From: Coriobacteriales bacterium
Lineage (GTDB): Bacteria > Actinomycetota > Coriobacteriia > Coriobacteriales > UBA8131
Direction of reading: 5' to 3'
Length of the DNA stretch: 61,957 bases
Assembly (NCBI GenBank): GCA_031282405.1
Contig: JAITDU010000019.1
Coordinates: 1-61,957, forward strand
Below the pieces are notes generated by a model that was not told the origin of the DNA, ran no database searches, and saw only the letters and a program-made list of their open reading frames with translations. How positions within the stretch are numbered: the first letter of the stretch is position 1; every line of letters starts with the position of its first letter. This document shows positions 42,062 through 50,695 of the stretch, one piece after another. The translations under genes were made by a program, and so were the position numbers.

Positions 42062-43990
42062 ATGGTTTTACAGACACAGACGCACCAGACGCAGACATAC
42101 ACCAAGAGGGCTCAACGGCTGTCCGGCGGTTCAAAGTGTACCCGCATTACCCGGGGTAGCGCGCCCCGCATTGTTTTGGTAACAATGCTCGCACTGTTGC
42201 TCGCAGTGGCATCCTATGCGGTCAACCCCCCCCCCAGGGCTCTGGCAGCAGACCCTGATACCGACAGCTATACCGCCGTTGTAAAATACTACGACAACAT
42301 CCAGATGAAGTATATCGTCCAACACGGTATCGACGAGTGGTGGACCACTACTGGCGACATCCCCATAGGTGGGTTTACCGACCCCAGCCAACCCGGTGTG
42401 CAACTCATCGACCAGGCGTACTGCGTTGACGCGACCGTGGCCTTTCACTCCTCCGACGATACTTCAACCACCTGGCCCGCGGGCGTGACCACCGACACCG
42501 CGCCGGGCTATGTCGTCGTCTCGCCTTTGGCGGTCTCGGACAGTGTGCGCGCTAATTTGCCCAGCCTGTACTGGTTGGCTGTCAACGGCTTTCGTGGTGA
42601 GCGCGGCACCACCAATAATAATCTGGCCGACATCCAGGCGGCTTACGCAAACCTGGAGTCTCAGTACGGCACACAGATTGACGAGACCATAGCCATCATG
42701 GCCACAAAAGCCGCCATCTGGCGCTATACCGACCCGACCTTTGCTTTGCTTTCCACGAGCCTGACCGCCGACCCAGAAAATCCCACGCCCACTGAGCATG
42801 CGCGTTATCAGTTGATGATCGCGCTGATGCGCGCGCTCGTTAATGACGCACGTACCGGCGGACCGACGCTCACGGCCACAACGCTTGAGGTGGTATTCTA
42901 CGATAAAGAGGCCGCGTTTACTGAGGAGTATGGCTCCTATTATTATGGCCCCATCACCGCAACCGACGTGGTATCCAACGCGGGCGGCTCTACGGGAACC
43001 CCCGATAACATCTACCTCAGCATCAGCGGCCAATATGCTTCAGACATCACGTTCGTTAACGCGGCCGGTCCTACCGCTGTGGCCCTGCCAGAAGCCGAAG
43101 CATACGGTTCCACCGATAAAGAACCCTACGTTGCCAGTGGTGATTCGTTCTACCTTAAGATCCCCGCCGATAGCAAGGCGCTCATAGATGCCGGACAGCC
43201 AAATGTAAACTTTCGCTACATCGCCCTGCATGGCCTGGGTAAGGCCGCAGACGTAACTTACAGCGACACGCCGGCCATTATGGCCTACCAAAACCCCGCG
43301 TCTGCTACGGGAGAACAAAGCTGGAGTTATGTGCAGGCGTTCATCGGCTTTGTGAACAATATGCAGGCCAGCCTCTATGGTCAGGGCCATCTGTTCATCA
43401 ATGGAAGTGACGCTGCGGCAACAATCGATGTGAACAAACTTGTGCTGGGCGCGACCGACCTCGTGGATGCCGGCAGTTTCGTGTTGACGCTTGAGGTTTA
43501 CGATAATAACCTGGGCAAATGGGTACGGGTGCCGCTGATACCGACTGACTCGACCGCAGATCCCTCGGGCAATATCACGGGCGCATCGGGCCTGGTCAAC
43601 GCGAGTCCCGATGGTGTCTTCTCGCTGGCCTGCGACGATACCGCACATATCTATAACCTGCCGCTGGGAAACTACCGCATAAGCGAGCAGACAAGCGTTG
43701 ATGGCTACACGGCGGTTCATCAGTTGGACAGCTATGACCCTGAGCCTGGCTTCGAGGCTGAGGCCATACTTAGCCCACAGGTTGCCGGACACAATGTAAG
43801 CTTTACGAATACCATCTTGCCCAAGCCGGTCGTACCCGACACGCCGGGTACCCCAGACGACGAGATACCAAAGACCGACGATGGTGCCGGACTGCCCCTG
43901 CTGCTGCTGGCTGTCGTGTTGGCCGCCTGTGGTGGCAGTGCCTGTGTTGCCGGCATGCTCCTGAGGCGTCGCCGCCAAATAAACGACTGA
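42062..43990 (+). CDS. Cell-wall-anchored surface protein with TQXA/thioester-like head and Cna-B domain
   Basis: The 642-residue protein has a long signal peptide (hydrophobic core IVLVTMLALLLAVASYAV, likely cleaved after ALAA near residue 63). Its head domain contains DQAYCVDA (Cys121) and ATKAAIWRYTD (Lys216), which align with the Cys and Gln motifs of TQXA/thioester adhesins. The thioester glutamine is replaced by lysine. A Cna-B-type domain follows near residues 455-585 (IDVNKLVLG, YRISEQT and VSFTNT supply the Lys, Glu and Asn of an isopeptide bond). The end is IPKTDDGAGLP, a hydrophobic helix and RRRRQ, a variant sortase signal with Asp for Gly. A C10 tract lies in the signal peptide. 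GAGAGGA is the ribosome binding site. No sortase gene is in the window. Confidence 0.85.
   Translation: MVLQTQTHQTQTYTKRAQRLSGGSKCTRITRGSAPRIVLVTMLALLLAVASYAVNPPPRALAADPDTDSYTAVVKYYDNIQMKYIVQHGIDEWWTTTGDIPIGGFTDPSQPGVQLIDQAYCVDATVAFHSSDDTSTTWPAGVTTDTAPGYVVVSPLAVSDSVRANLPSLYWLAVNGFRGERGTTNNNLADIQAAYANLESQYGTQIDETIAIMATKAAIWRYTDPTFALLSTSLTADPENPTPTEHARYQLMIALMRALVNDARTGGPTLTATTLEVVFYDKEAAFTEEYGSYYYGPITATDVVSNAGGSTGTPDNIYLSISGQYASDITFVNAAGPTAVALPEAEAYGSTDKEPYVASGDSFYLKIPADSKALIDAGQPNVNFRYIALHGLGKAADVTYSDTPAIMAYQNPASATGEQSWSYVQAFIGFVNNMQASLYGQGHLFINGSDAAATIDVNKLVLGATDLVDAGSFVLTLEVYDNNLGKWVRVPLIPTDSTADPSGNITGASGLVNASPDGVFSLACDDTAHIYNLPLGNYRISEQTSVDGYTAVHQLDSYDPEPGFEAEAILSPQVAGHNVSFTNTILPKPVVPDTPGTPDDEIPKTDDGAGLPLLLLAVVLAACGGSACVAGMLLRRRRQIND
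42226..42235 (+). repeat. C10 homopolymer in the surface protein signal peptide
   Basis: Ten consecutive C bases encode part of Asn55 and Pro56-58, just after the hydrophobic core. With ten bases the gene is in frame; loss or gain of one would shift it and end translation early. Such tracts change length readily by slipped-strand mispairing and are the classic switch for phase-variable surface proteins. Confidence 0.8.
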
Positions 43991-44053
43991 TAAGGGATAC
44001 GACAGTTTTATGTGAGTATCGACTGACCAACTAGACAGCATGGCTCATGGTTT

Positions 44054-44258
44054 CGCACTCACAGAGCCCCTAAAACGCTGCAGCTGCGGAACTCGGACAG
44101 CACTTACTTTCGCAATGATAAAAGGAACGGTTATTTTATTGTGTTTTATACCAAGACAGATGAACACTTCTGTCTTATGTGCGTCAAAGCAAGTGCTGTC
44201 CTCAGACAGTCCTCACTAACACAGCGTTTTAGGGGCTCTGCTGCTCCACAAAATCGCC
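44054..44258. repeat. 205-base palindromic element, copy 1
   Basis: The 205 bases fold into a long imperfect hairpin. AGAGCCCCTAAAACGCTG (44063-44080) pairs perfectly with its complement at 44222-44239, and inner arms share ACAGCACTT(A/G)CTTT in opposite orientation. Ends are CGCACTCACAG and CTGCTGCTCCACAAAATCGCC. A second copy of exactly the same length lies at 52720-52924. The element sits between the convergent surface protein and tryptophanase-like genes. It contains no convincing frame. Confidence 0.85.
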
Positions 44259-44341
44259 ATACTGCCCAGTTGGTCAGTCGACCATTCAACCAGTCGGTCA
44301 ACCAAACAGTCAGCCAGCCGACTACTACGAACCACTTGTGT

Positions 44342-45790
44342 TTAGAGGCTATCGCCAAAGTCACGTCGGAAGGCGGCCACGAGCCGATCAGGCCAGTCGT
44401 TCACCGGCACCAGGCGACCGAAGAAAAAGCGCAAGGTTTCGGGCTCCTCCACAAAACGCAGGCCGCCTACCAAAGCACGATTCTCGAACAACCAGGATAC
44501 GCGATCGGCTATGTATTTGACGTGTGAGAGTGTAAACACCCGTTTGGGAAAGGCCAGGCGCACAAGCTCCATCTCGGCCAATTGCTCGCTTCCGTCGGGA
44601 TTGCGCTGCTCGGAGAGCGTGCCACGCTCCATACCCCGGATGCCACCGGCGATGAATACAGCCGCCGCCAGGGCACCGGCCGGATACTCGTCTTGCGGAA
44701 TATGCTCCAAAAATTTGAAGGCGTTAAGGTGGCAGCCCAGACCACCGGCCGGCGTGACCACAGGCACGCCCAGACTGGTCAGCTCCTCGGTAAGCGCGCG
44801 TACGAAAATCGGTGTCTGACTGATGACATCAAAGTCCAGCGTCTCCTGTATTCCCACGGCCAGTGCCTCCATTTCGCGCACCGACATGCCGCCGTAGGTC
44901 AAAAAGCCCTCAAACAGCGGCACGAATCCGCGCATGCGCCGATAGAGTTCTTCGTCGTTTGTGACTATGCCGCCACCACGCACACAACCCAGCTTGCGAG
45001 CACTGAAGTAGATGACATCAAAGAGCTGCCCCAACTCACGGGTTATGTCGACCAGCGCACGCTCGGCACACTCTGCCTCCCTCGTCTTGATGAAGTAGAG
45101 ATTATCTGCTAGTAAGCTAGCGTCTAACACCGACAGGATGCCTGCTTCTTTACAGCGAGCCGCGACCGCGCGCATGTTGGCCATCGACACGGGCTGTCCG
45201 CCGATCAGATTCGTGCCGGCCTCCACACGCACAAACGAGATTTTCTCAGGTCCAAGCCGAGCAATCTCCGCATCCAGACGAGTAAGGTCAAAGTCTCCTT
45301 TGAACGCAAGGTCGCTCTCTATTTCAAGGCCAGCCTCAGACACCAACTCCAGCACCGAGCCGCCCAACAGGGTGATAAGGGCCTTAGTCGTCGTAAAATG
45401 GAAGTTCATCAAGGCGACGCTGCCCGGACTTACGAAAGTGTTGGCCAGGACGTTTTCGGCGGCGCGACCCTGGTGCGTCGGCAAAAAGAAACGCGTACCA
45501 AAGAAATCTTGCAACGCTTGCTCCAGCCTGAAGAACGTCTCGGAACCGGCGTAGCTGTCGTCGGCCCGGAGCATGGCCGCCTGTTGCTCGATGCTCATGG
45601 CGTTGACGCCACTGTCGGTGAGCATGTCCAGAAAGACTTCGCGATTTTTTAACAGGAATGTGTTGAAGCCGGCTTCGGCCATGGCATCGCGACGACGCTC
45701 CACCGGCTCCAGGTTGACTCGTTGGACGATACGCGCCTTGTGCATTTCCAAAGGCACATACGCGCCGCTTCTGAACGTGACTGTTTCCAT
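44342..45790 (-). CDS. tnaA: Tryptophanase/tyrosine phenol-lyase family beta-eliminating lyase (divergent)
   Basis: From ATG 45790 the 482-residue PLP enzyme clearly belongs to the tryptophanase/tyrosine phenol-lyase family: FLDMLTDSGVNAMS near residue 52, YAGSETFFRLEQAL, LPTHQGRAAENVL near residue 100, LIGGQPVSMANMRAV near residue 197 and TYGGMSVREMEALAVG near residue 295. Several active-site positions differ. The PLP lysine region reads FSARKLG instead of (A/G)KKD, the Asp motif reads LDASLL without the usual following Arg, and the His of GGHAAF is replaced (GGLGCH). The substrate is therefore uncertain: tryptophan, tyrosine or another beta-substituted amino acid. Upstream is a T-box leader with terminator. 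AAGGAAGG precedes the ATG. Confidence 0.8.
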   Translation of the reverse strand: METVTFRSGAYVPLEMHKARIVQRVNLEPVERRRDAMAEAGFNTFLLKNREVFLDMLTDSGVNAMSIEQQAAMLRADDSYAGSETFFRLEQALQDFFGTRFFLPTHQGRAAENVLANTFVSPGSVALMNFHFTTTKALITLLGGSVLELVSEAGLEIESDLAFKGDFDLTRLDAEIARLGPEKISFVRVEAGTNLIGGQPVSMANMRAVAARCKEAGILSVLDASLLADNLYFIKTREAECAERALVDITRELGQLFDVIYFSARKLGCVRGGGIVTNDEELYRRMRGFVPLFEGFLTYGGMSVREMEALAVGIQETLDFDVISQTPIFVRALTEELTSLGVPVVTPAGGLGCHLNAFKFLEHIPQDEYPAGALAAAVFIAGGIRGMERGTLSEQRNPDGSEQLAEMELVRLAFPKRVFTLSHVKYIADRVSWLFENRALVGGLRFVEEPETLRFFFGRLVPVNDWPDRLVAAFRRDFGDSL

Positions 45791-45822
45791 GTTCGTACCT
45801 TCCTTTCTCCACGTCACGGGCC

Positions 45823-46110
45823 GGGAGAAAAGAAAAGAGCTCTCATCTCCGGGCAAACTGTTTGCCCGGGGACGAAAGCTCGTGCTTCCGCGGTACCACC
45901 CCGGTTGCGACCCTATGCCGCCTCTCTTTGGATCAAAGCCTTTGGAAACCCCGCTTGGTGTTCAAACCATATAAGCCACGCACACCTGCCAGGCATACCT
46001 CGCTCAATTCTTGCGTTTTGAACAATCAACCGGTGCCACCACTGGGTGTGGCTCCTAATCCTAGCCCGATAACGGGGGCAACCGTAGTGCCCTACTCACC
46101 CGGATGCAGT
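45823..46110 (-). promoter_or_regulatory. T-box riboswitch leader upstream of the lyase gene
   Basis: Read on the minus strand, GGGGTGGTACCGCGG (45902-45888) is the T-box sequence that pairs with the free CCA end of uncharged tRNA. Downstream is a terminator: outer GAGCT/AGCTC (45881-45877 with 45841-45837) and inner 10-base GTTTGCCCGG-type stem (45849-45869), then TTTTCTTTT. Upstream, CCGGGTG (46103-46097) is followed by AGTA, a stem I loop-E feature, and pairs with CACCGG (46035-46030). The bases just before that strand read TGGTGG, making UGG (tryptophan) the best specifier candidate. The T-box assignment is firm; the specifier is tentative. Confidence 0.85.
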
Positions 46111-46807
46111 ACCTGGAATTGTACCTTGGAGAAAAAAGGTGGGTAGTTCGCTCCTCTTCTCCCCTGTTTTACTGTCCGGCGCATCAAGCGCACCAACAGG
46201 GCTTTTGGGCAATCCGCTCGGGAGTGTATATACATACCGCTCCGGTATCCGCTTGCAGCAACCGCGGACTCTCTTGTGGGCTTGAGGCACACAGGCCAAA
46301 ACCCAAACCGGGATACGGCATCCTTCTCTCCGTCATCGCGTTTCGTGCAATAGTGGACATTAATGCCATCGCTGTCAATGGGGGCAAAGACAAGAATCGC
46401 GGGTGCATGGGCAATCAGTTAACATGAACGGTAGTATTATGGTGGGCGAATGGCAAAGGGCAACAAAACTTTGCCGAGCCCGCAGGTCCATAGCGTTCGC
46501 ACCATACGACGGGCGTGCGATGGGTGCGATGACAAGCGCGCAATGTGCGGCGCAACTCTTGATATTGGTGTCCACCACGTGAATACTGATGAGTTCACAG
46601 GATCGTGCCAAACCTAAATGAGCTCAAAACACCAAGACACACAGCCGACTTACCTCTCCCCCGGCATCCTGCTACATCTTACACCTGATTCCGCCGGGTT
46701 TTAGGTGGTGCAGCCCCCATTGTGGACGGTTTTGTGCCAGAATAGGGCTTTACATCTTATCGAAACCAGCGCCAGGACATGCCTGGTGCGCTACGAAATG
46801 AGGGAGC
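46111..46807. other. Long intergenic region, no gene recognised
   Basis: About 700 bases lie between the T-box leader and the FKBP gene. Short open frames exist on both strands but none has a ribosome binding site or recognisable product. Local hairpins occur (for example GGCAAAG and CTTTGCC near 46450-46475, and GCGC-ATCAA-GCGC near 46180). The promoters for the T-box transcript and for the FKBP gene should lie here but were not identified with confidence. Confidence 0.4.
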
Positions 46808-47989
46808 ATGAAGCTGATAGGAAAGATGAACGTGCTGTTGATGTGCCTGGTGGCCGGCGCGACACTGACAGCACTCGCAACATTGGGAGCCTGTGCGCCT
46901 GCTGTAGCCGCAACGGTCAACGGTACAGCAATACCTGAACAGGAGATAACCGACTCCATTGAGGCTATGCGCCAGCAGTCGACAGAGTTCCAAGAACCTG
47001 TAACCTGGGCCAAAGCCCTGGCCGGCTCAAGCATGACACCCGAGTCGCTGCGAGAGTCGGTCATCGATACTAAAGTCCGCGAAATTGTCATAGTGCAACA
47101 GGCCGAGTCCGATGGATATGTTGTTGACCAGGCGGCCATTGATGCACAAGTAGAACAGGTAAAGGCAACCGTAGGCGGCGATGAGAAGAACTGGATAGAC
47201 ACCCTGCAACGTTACGGTTTTAAGAACGAGCAGGCTTACCGGGATACGCTCGTTACAGATGATCTGTCCAAGCAGATGTATGAGGCTTACACACCTGAGC
47301 CCACTGCCGAGGAGTTGGAGCAATATGTCGTCGCCAACGCCGTCAACGTGGAGGGATATACCGCTCCTGAAGACGGCGTGGTCTATGCCGATGTACCGGC
47401 CGATGTCGTGGAGCAGCTAAAGGAACAGTGGGTACAGACCAACAAAAGTACCAAGTTCCAAGCCTATGTGGAAGAGTTGGTTGAGGCGGCCGATGTCATC
47501 ATCAATCCGATGCCGGATAATGTGCCCTACAACGTGGACATGAGCCTGGCAGAAGATTCTTCTTCTTCAACAGGCTCTACAAGCGAGGGAGATAGCGAGT
47601 CACCATCCACCACAGGCACCACCTCTACCCCCGAGGCTGTTGAGGCGGCCAAAGCGGCCGGCCTGATTATCGAGGATGTCGTAGGAGGCGACGGCGAGGA
47701 GGCCGTCGATGGTAGCACGGTCAGTGTGCTGTACACCGGCAAGCTGGAGGACGGTACCATATTCGACACCACTGCCAACCGCAATAATGAGCCCTTTGAA
47801 TTTACGCTGGGACAAGCCCGTGTTATCAAAGGTTGGGATGCCGGTGTCGTGGGTATGAAGGTAGGTGGTAAGCGATTGCTGACCATCCCGCCCGACCTGG
47901 GCTATGGCGCAAATGGGACGGGAAACATCCCACCCAACTCTACGCTGATATTTGAGATTGAGCTACTGTCGGCTACACCTGCCGGTTAA
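46808..47989 (+). CDS. Lipoprotein peptidyl-prolyl isomerase, SurA-like region plus FKBP domain
   Basis: The 393-residue protein has a lipoprotein signal (VLLMCLVAGATLTALATLGAC, Cys29 as the lipidated residue). A helical SurA/trigger-factor-like region follows (residues about 35-230, VNGTAIPEQEITDSIEAMRQQ and on), then an acidic Ser/Thr/Glu linker (SSSTGSTSEGDSESPS) and a C-terminal FKBP domain (residues about 290-393) with VSVLYTGKLEDGTIFDTT, FTLGQARVIKGWDAGVVGMKVGGKR and IPPDLGYGANG. It would help fold exported proteins at the outer face of the membrane. GAGGGAGC precedes the ATG. It lies 48 bases upstream of iorA, but a functional link is not implied. Confidence 0.9.
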   Translation: MKLIGKMNVLLMCLVAGATLTALATLGACAPAVAATVNGTAIPEQEITDSIEAMRQQSTEFQEPVTWAKALAGSSMTPESLRESVIDTKVREIVIVQQAESDGYVVDQAAIDAQVEQVKATVGGDEKNWIDTLQRYGFKNEQAYRDTLVTDDLSKQMYEAYTPEPTAEELEQYVVANAVNVEGYTAPEDGVVYADVPADVVEQLKEQWVQTNKSTKFQAYVEELVEAADVIINPMPDNVPYNVDMSLAEDSSSSTGSTSEGDSESPSTTGTTSTPEAVEAAKAAGLIIEDVVGGDGEEAVDGSTVSVLYTGKLEDGTIFDTTANRNNEPFEFTLGQARVIKGWDAGVVGMKVGGKRLLTIPPDLGYGANGTGNIPPNSTLIFEIELLSATPAG

Positions 47990-48037
47990 GGGCGCGGTCA
48001 AGTCGATAACCACTGGCATACGAGATAGAGACAGACT

Positions 48038-50695
48038 ATGGCAGCTCGCCTGCTGATGGGTAATGCCGCAGCCGGCCTGGGTGCCTTGGCTGCCGGAGTC
48101 AACCTCGTGGCCGGTTATCCCGGCACCCCGTCGAGCGAAGCACTTGAAACAATAGCCACCCAGGTACGCACCTGGGTGGACGATGGTGTGCTGGCAGCCG
48201 CAGATGCACCGCATGTCGAGTGGTCGGTAAATGAGAAGGTAGCCCTGGAAGTAGCCGCCGGTGCTTCGATGTGCGGAGCCCGGGCGCTTGTGACCATGAA
48301 GCAAGTAGGCTTGAACGTAGCCGGCGACCCTTTGCTGAGCCTGGCATATCTGGGGTGCAAAGGCGGGCTCGTAATCTATGTGGCCGATGATCCCGGTCCG
48401 ATCTCGTCGCAAACCGAGCAGGACAGTCGTCAGTTTGCGCAGTTCGCTCATGTCCCCGTGCTGGATGCCAGCAGTCCCGAGGAGTTGTACGCGCTCATAG
48501 GTCAGGGCTTTACCCTCTCTGAGCGATTTGCAACCCCGGTCATTGTACGCGCCACCACACGTATCTGCCACGCCACCACCACCCTTGACTCGGAAAGCCT
48601 TAGGGGCATGGCCGACTTTGGCGCAGGTGCTGGCGCTGATGACAGGCGTAAGGGCACAGCGAGCGATGGCAAGATGAGCGCAGATGTGGCTCGGAGCACA
48701 AATCGGAGCACGAGTGTGAGCAGAAGCGCACGTAACGATACGAGCGAGGTAACGAGCGTAGATCGGCCCTATATGCCCCATGTTATCGCCGGCTTTGAGC
48801 GCAGCAGCCATTGGGTAACGTTCCCGGCTCTGGCTCACCAGGCACATCGCGAAATCGTCGCTCGTCTCCCCTTAATTGCTAATTTATTTAGCACTTTTTC
48901 GTGTAATGCGATTGCGCACTACGATGGTACGCGGCTGATTCCTCTGCAAACCCAAGCTGATATATACTCAAAACAGCACACTCAACAGCCGTTACACGAG
49001 ATGGTGATTCCCGACCAGCCCACCGGTTCAGACACACGCTTTAATTCTGCGCCAATACGACGGCTGGGTATAGCGGCCGGCGGGGTATCCTGGGCCTATC
49101 TTCTCGATGCCCTGGCCCTGATTGAAAGCAGCGAGCCCGCAAATGTCGAGCGTTTCGCTTGCCTGCGCCTGCTCAAAGTGGGTACTCCCTTTCCCTTTAT
49201 TGACGAATTGGCTATCCGTTTTATGGATGGACTTGACGCAATTTTGGTATGTGAGGAGCTGGAGGCGGTCATCGAACGGGAACTTTTGCGTGTTAATGGC
49301 AGCGCAAATTTGGGTGTACGGATATTCGGTAAACTCAGCGGTCACACAAACGTAGCCGGCGAGAATTCGGTGGCACTACTGGCAGAACAAATACGCCACT
49401 TCTTGCTGGGCACGACGACAGAGCATGTGAGTCAGACGGTTCAGGCGGAGCATGTGAGTCGGGCAGTCCAAGCGACCGATGAAGCAGGTATGGCCAGTAC
49501 GATTGGTGTGACTGGCGCAACAGACGCAATTGGTACGTCAGAGGCGACTGAACAAGTGGGTGGCGCGAGGGCAGTGGCAGGAACAGAAGATCATAAGGGT
49601 GGCGTAGCGAAAGCGGACACGGACACAGATACGAACACGAACACGGGCACAGATACGAACACGAACACGAACACAGATACGAACACGAACACGGACGCAG
49701 ATTTTAAGCCGAACTCGCTGGCTTTCTCCCCAGATAAGATCTGCACAAAAATACCATCCGAGGCACTACCCTCACAGCTTGTGGTGTCACGCCCACCGGT
49801 GCTCTGCGCCGGCTGCCCACACCGAGCGTCGTTCGTGGCGATCAAACGAGCTATGGCCGGGCAACGGGCAACCTACAGCGGTGACATCGGTTGTTACACA
49901 CTGGGCAATGCCCAACCACTGGACATTGTGGACAGTTGCGTGTGCATGGGTGCGGGCTTTACCGTGCCACAGGGTATGTATTGGGCGCAGCCCGATGTAC
50001 CGCATCTCGGTTTTGTGGGAGACTCAACGTTTTTTGCCAGCGGCTTGCCCGGCGTGATCAACGCTGTATACAATCGGGCTCCTGTGACTTTAATCGTGTT
50101 GGACAATTCGCTTACAGCCATGACCGGCTCACAGCCGCATCCGGGAACCGGACTGCGCGTAAGCTATGATGCCAGTGCCGCGGATGCTCAAACCGCTATT
50201 CCGATTACGCGCGTGCTCAAAGCCCTGGGCGTAGAGCATGTTGTGGAGCAAGATCCGCTAGACCTGAAACAGGCCATAGCTGTCGTACGCGCGGCGGTTG
50301 CCTTTGATGGGGTAAGTGCCGTGGTATTCAAGTCGCCCTGTATCAACATTGCCACACGCCGAGCAGCGCCCCTCGTGGATACGGATGTTTGTACGTACTG
50401 TCGACTGTGCATAAACAGTTTGGGTTGTCCTGCTTTACTGACAAAGGACGCGAGCCTGGGCAAGGGTACAGAAGCGCATACAGAAGATGGCATCAGGGCG
50501 GCTACAGACAGCAACATAAAAACACCTGTGAGCAATTGTACAAAAACTGATGCCGGCGGTGATATGCGTATCGTCATTGATGATACCCTTTGCAACGGCT
50601 GCGGCCTGTGCGTTGAGGTCTGCCCCTTTGACGCGCTGCGACAGCCCAGCGCCGAACCAAAGACACTAGACAGTTTGGATGGACACAGAACATAG
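48038..50695 (+). CDS. iorA: Indolepyruvate ferredoxin oxidoreductase, alpha subunit IorA
   Basis: The 885-residue protein is the TPP- and iron-sulfur-containing large subunit that oxidatively decarboxylates aryl pyruvates (from Trp, Phe, Tyr transamination) to aryl-acetyl-CoA, reducing ferredoxin. It starts LLMGNAAAGLGALAAGVNLVAGYPGTPSSE, has RPPVLCAGCPHRASF near residue 585, YSGDIGCYTLGNAQPLDIVDSC near residue 610 and GDSTFFASGLPGVINAVYN near residue 660 (TPP/Mg region). It ends with two cluster motifs, CTYCRLCINSLGCPAL near 786 and CNGCGLCVEVCPFDAL near 851. It is about 250 residues longer than usual because of low-complexity insertions, chiefly residues 455-570, which include a Thr-Asn-Asp repeat. 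iorB follows without a gap. Confidence 0.95.
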   Translation: MAARLLMGNAAAGLGALAAGVNLVAGYPGTPSSEALETIATQVRTWVDDGVLAAADAPHVEWSVNEKVALEVAAGASMCGARALVTMKQVGLNVAGDPLLSLAYLGCKGGLVIYVADDPGPISSQTEQDSRQFAQFAHVPVLDASSPEELYALIGQGFTLSERFATPVIVRATTRICHATTTLDSESLRGMADFGAGAGADDRRKGTASDGKMSADVARSTNRSTSVSRSARNDTSEVTSVDRPYMPHVIAGFERSSHWVTFPALAHQAHREIVARLPLIANLFSTFSCNAIAHYDGTRLIPLQTQADIYSKQHTQQPLHEMVIPDQPTGSDTRFNSAPIRRLGIAAGGVSWAYLLDALALIESSEPANVERFACLRLLKVGTPFPFIDELAIRFMDGLDAILVCEELEAVIERELLRVNGSANLGVRIFGKLSGHTNVAGENSVALLAEQIRHFLLGTTTEHVSQTVQAEHVSRAVQATDEAGMASTIGVTGATDAIGTSEATEQVGGARAVAGTEDHKGGVAKADTDTDTNTNTGTDTNTNTNTDTNTNTDADFKPNSLAFSPDKICTKIPSEALPSQLVVSRPPVLCAGCPHRASFVAIKRAMAGQRATYSGDIGCYTLGNAQPLDIVDSCVCMGAGFTVPQGMYWAQPDVPHLGFVGDSTFFASGLPGVINAVYNRAPVTLIVLDNSLTAMTGSQPHPGTGLRVSYDASAADAQTAIPITRVLKALGVEHVVEQDPLDLKQAIAVVRAAVAFDGVSAVVFKSPCINIATRRAAPLVDTDVCTYCRLCINSLGCPALLTKDASLGKGTEAHTEDGIRAATDSNIKTPVSNCTKTDAGGDMRIVIDDTLCNGCGLCVEVCPFDALRQPSAEPKTLDSLDGHRT
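49617..49700 (+). repeat. Hexamer-rich coding repeat in iorA
   Basis: Units of ACGAAC and ACAGAT type (period 6 within larger blocks) encode a linker of alternating Thr, Asn and Asp (DTNTNTGTDTNTNTNTDTN). Unit length is a multiple of three, so changes in copy number would alter linker length but not frame. Confidence 0.75.

Noticed and set aside
45791-46400. TnaC-like leader peptide for the tryptophanase-family gene
   Set aside because: No short frame with the expected Trp and Pro pattern was seen, and the leader is explained by a T-box and terminator.
46375-46611. 78-residue minus-strand frame in the long intergenic gap
   Set aside because: No ribosome binding site or known motif; composition not distinct from noise.
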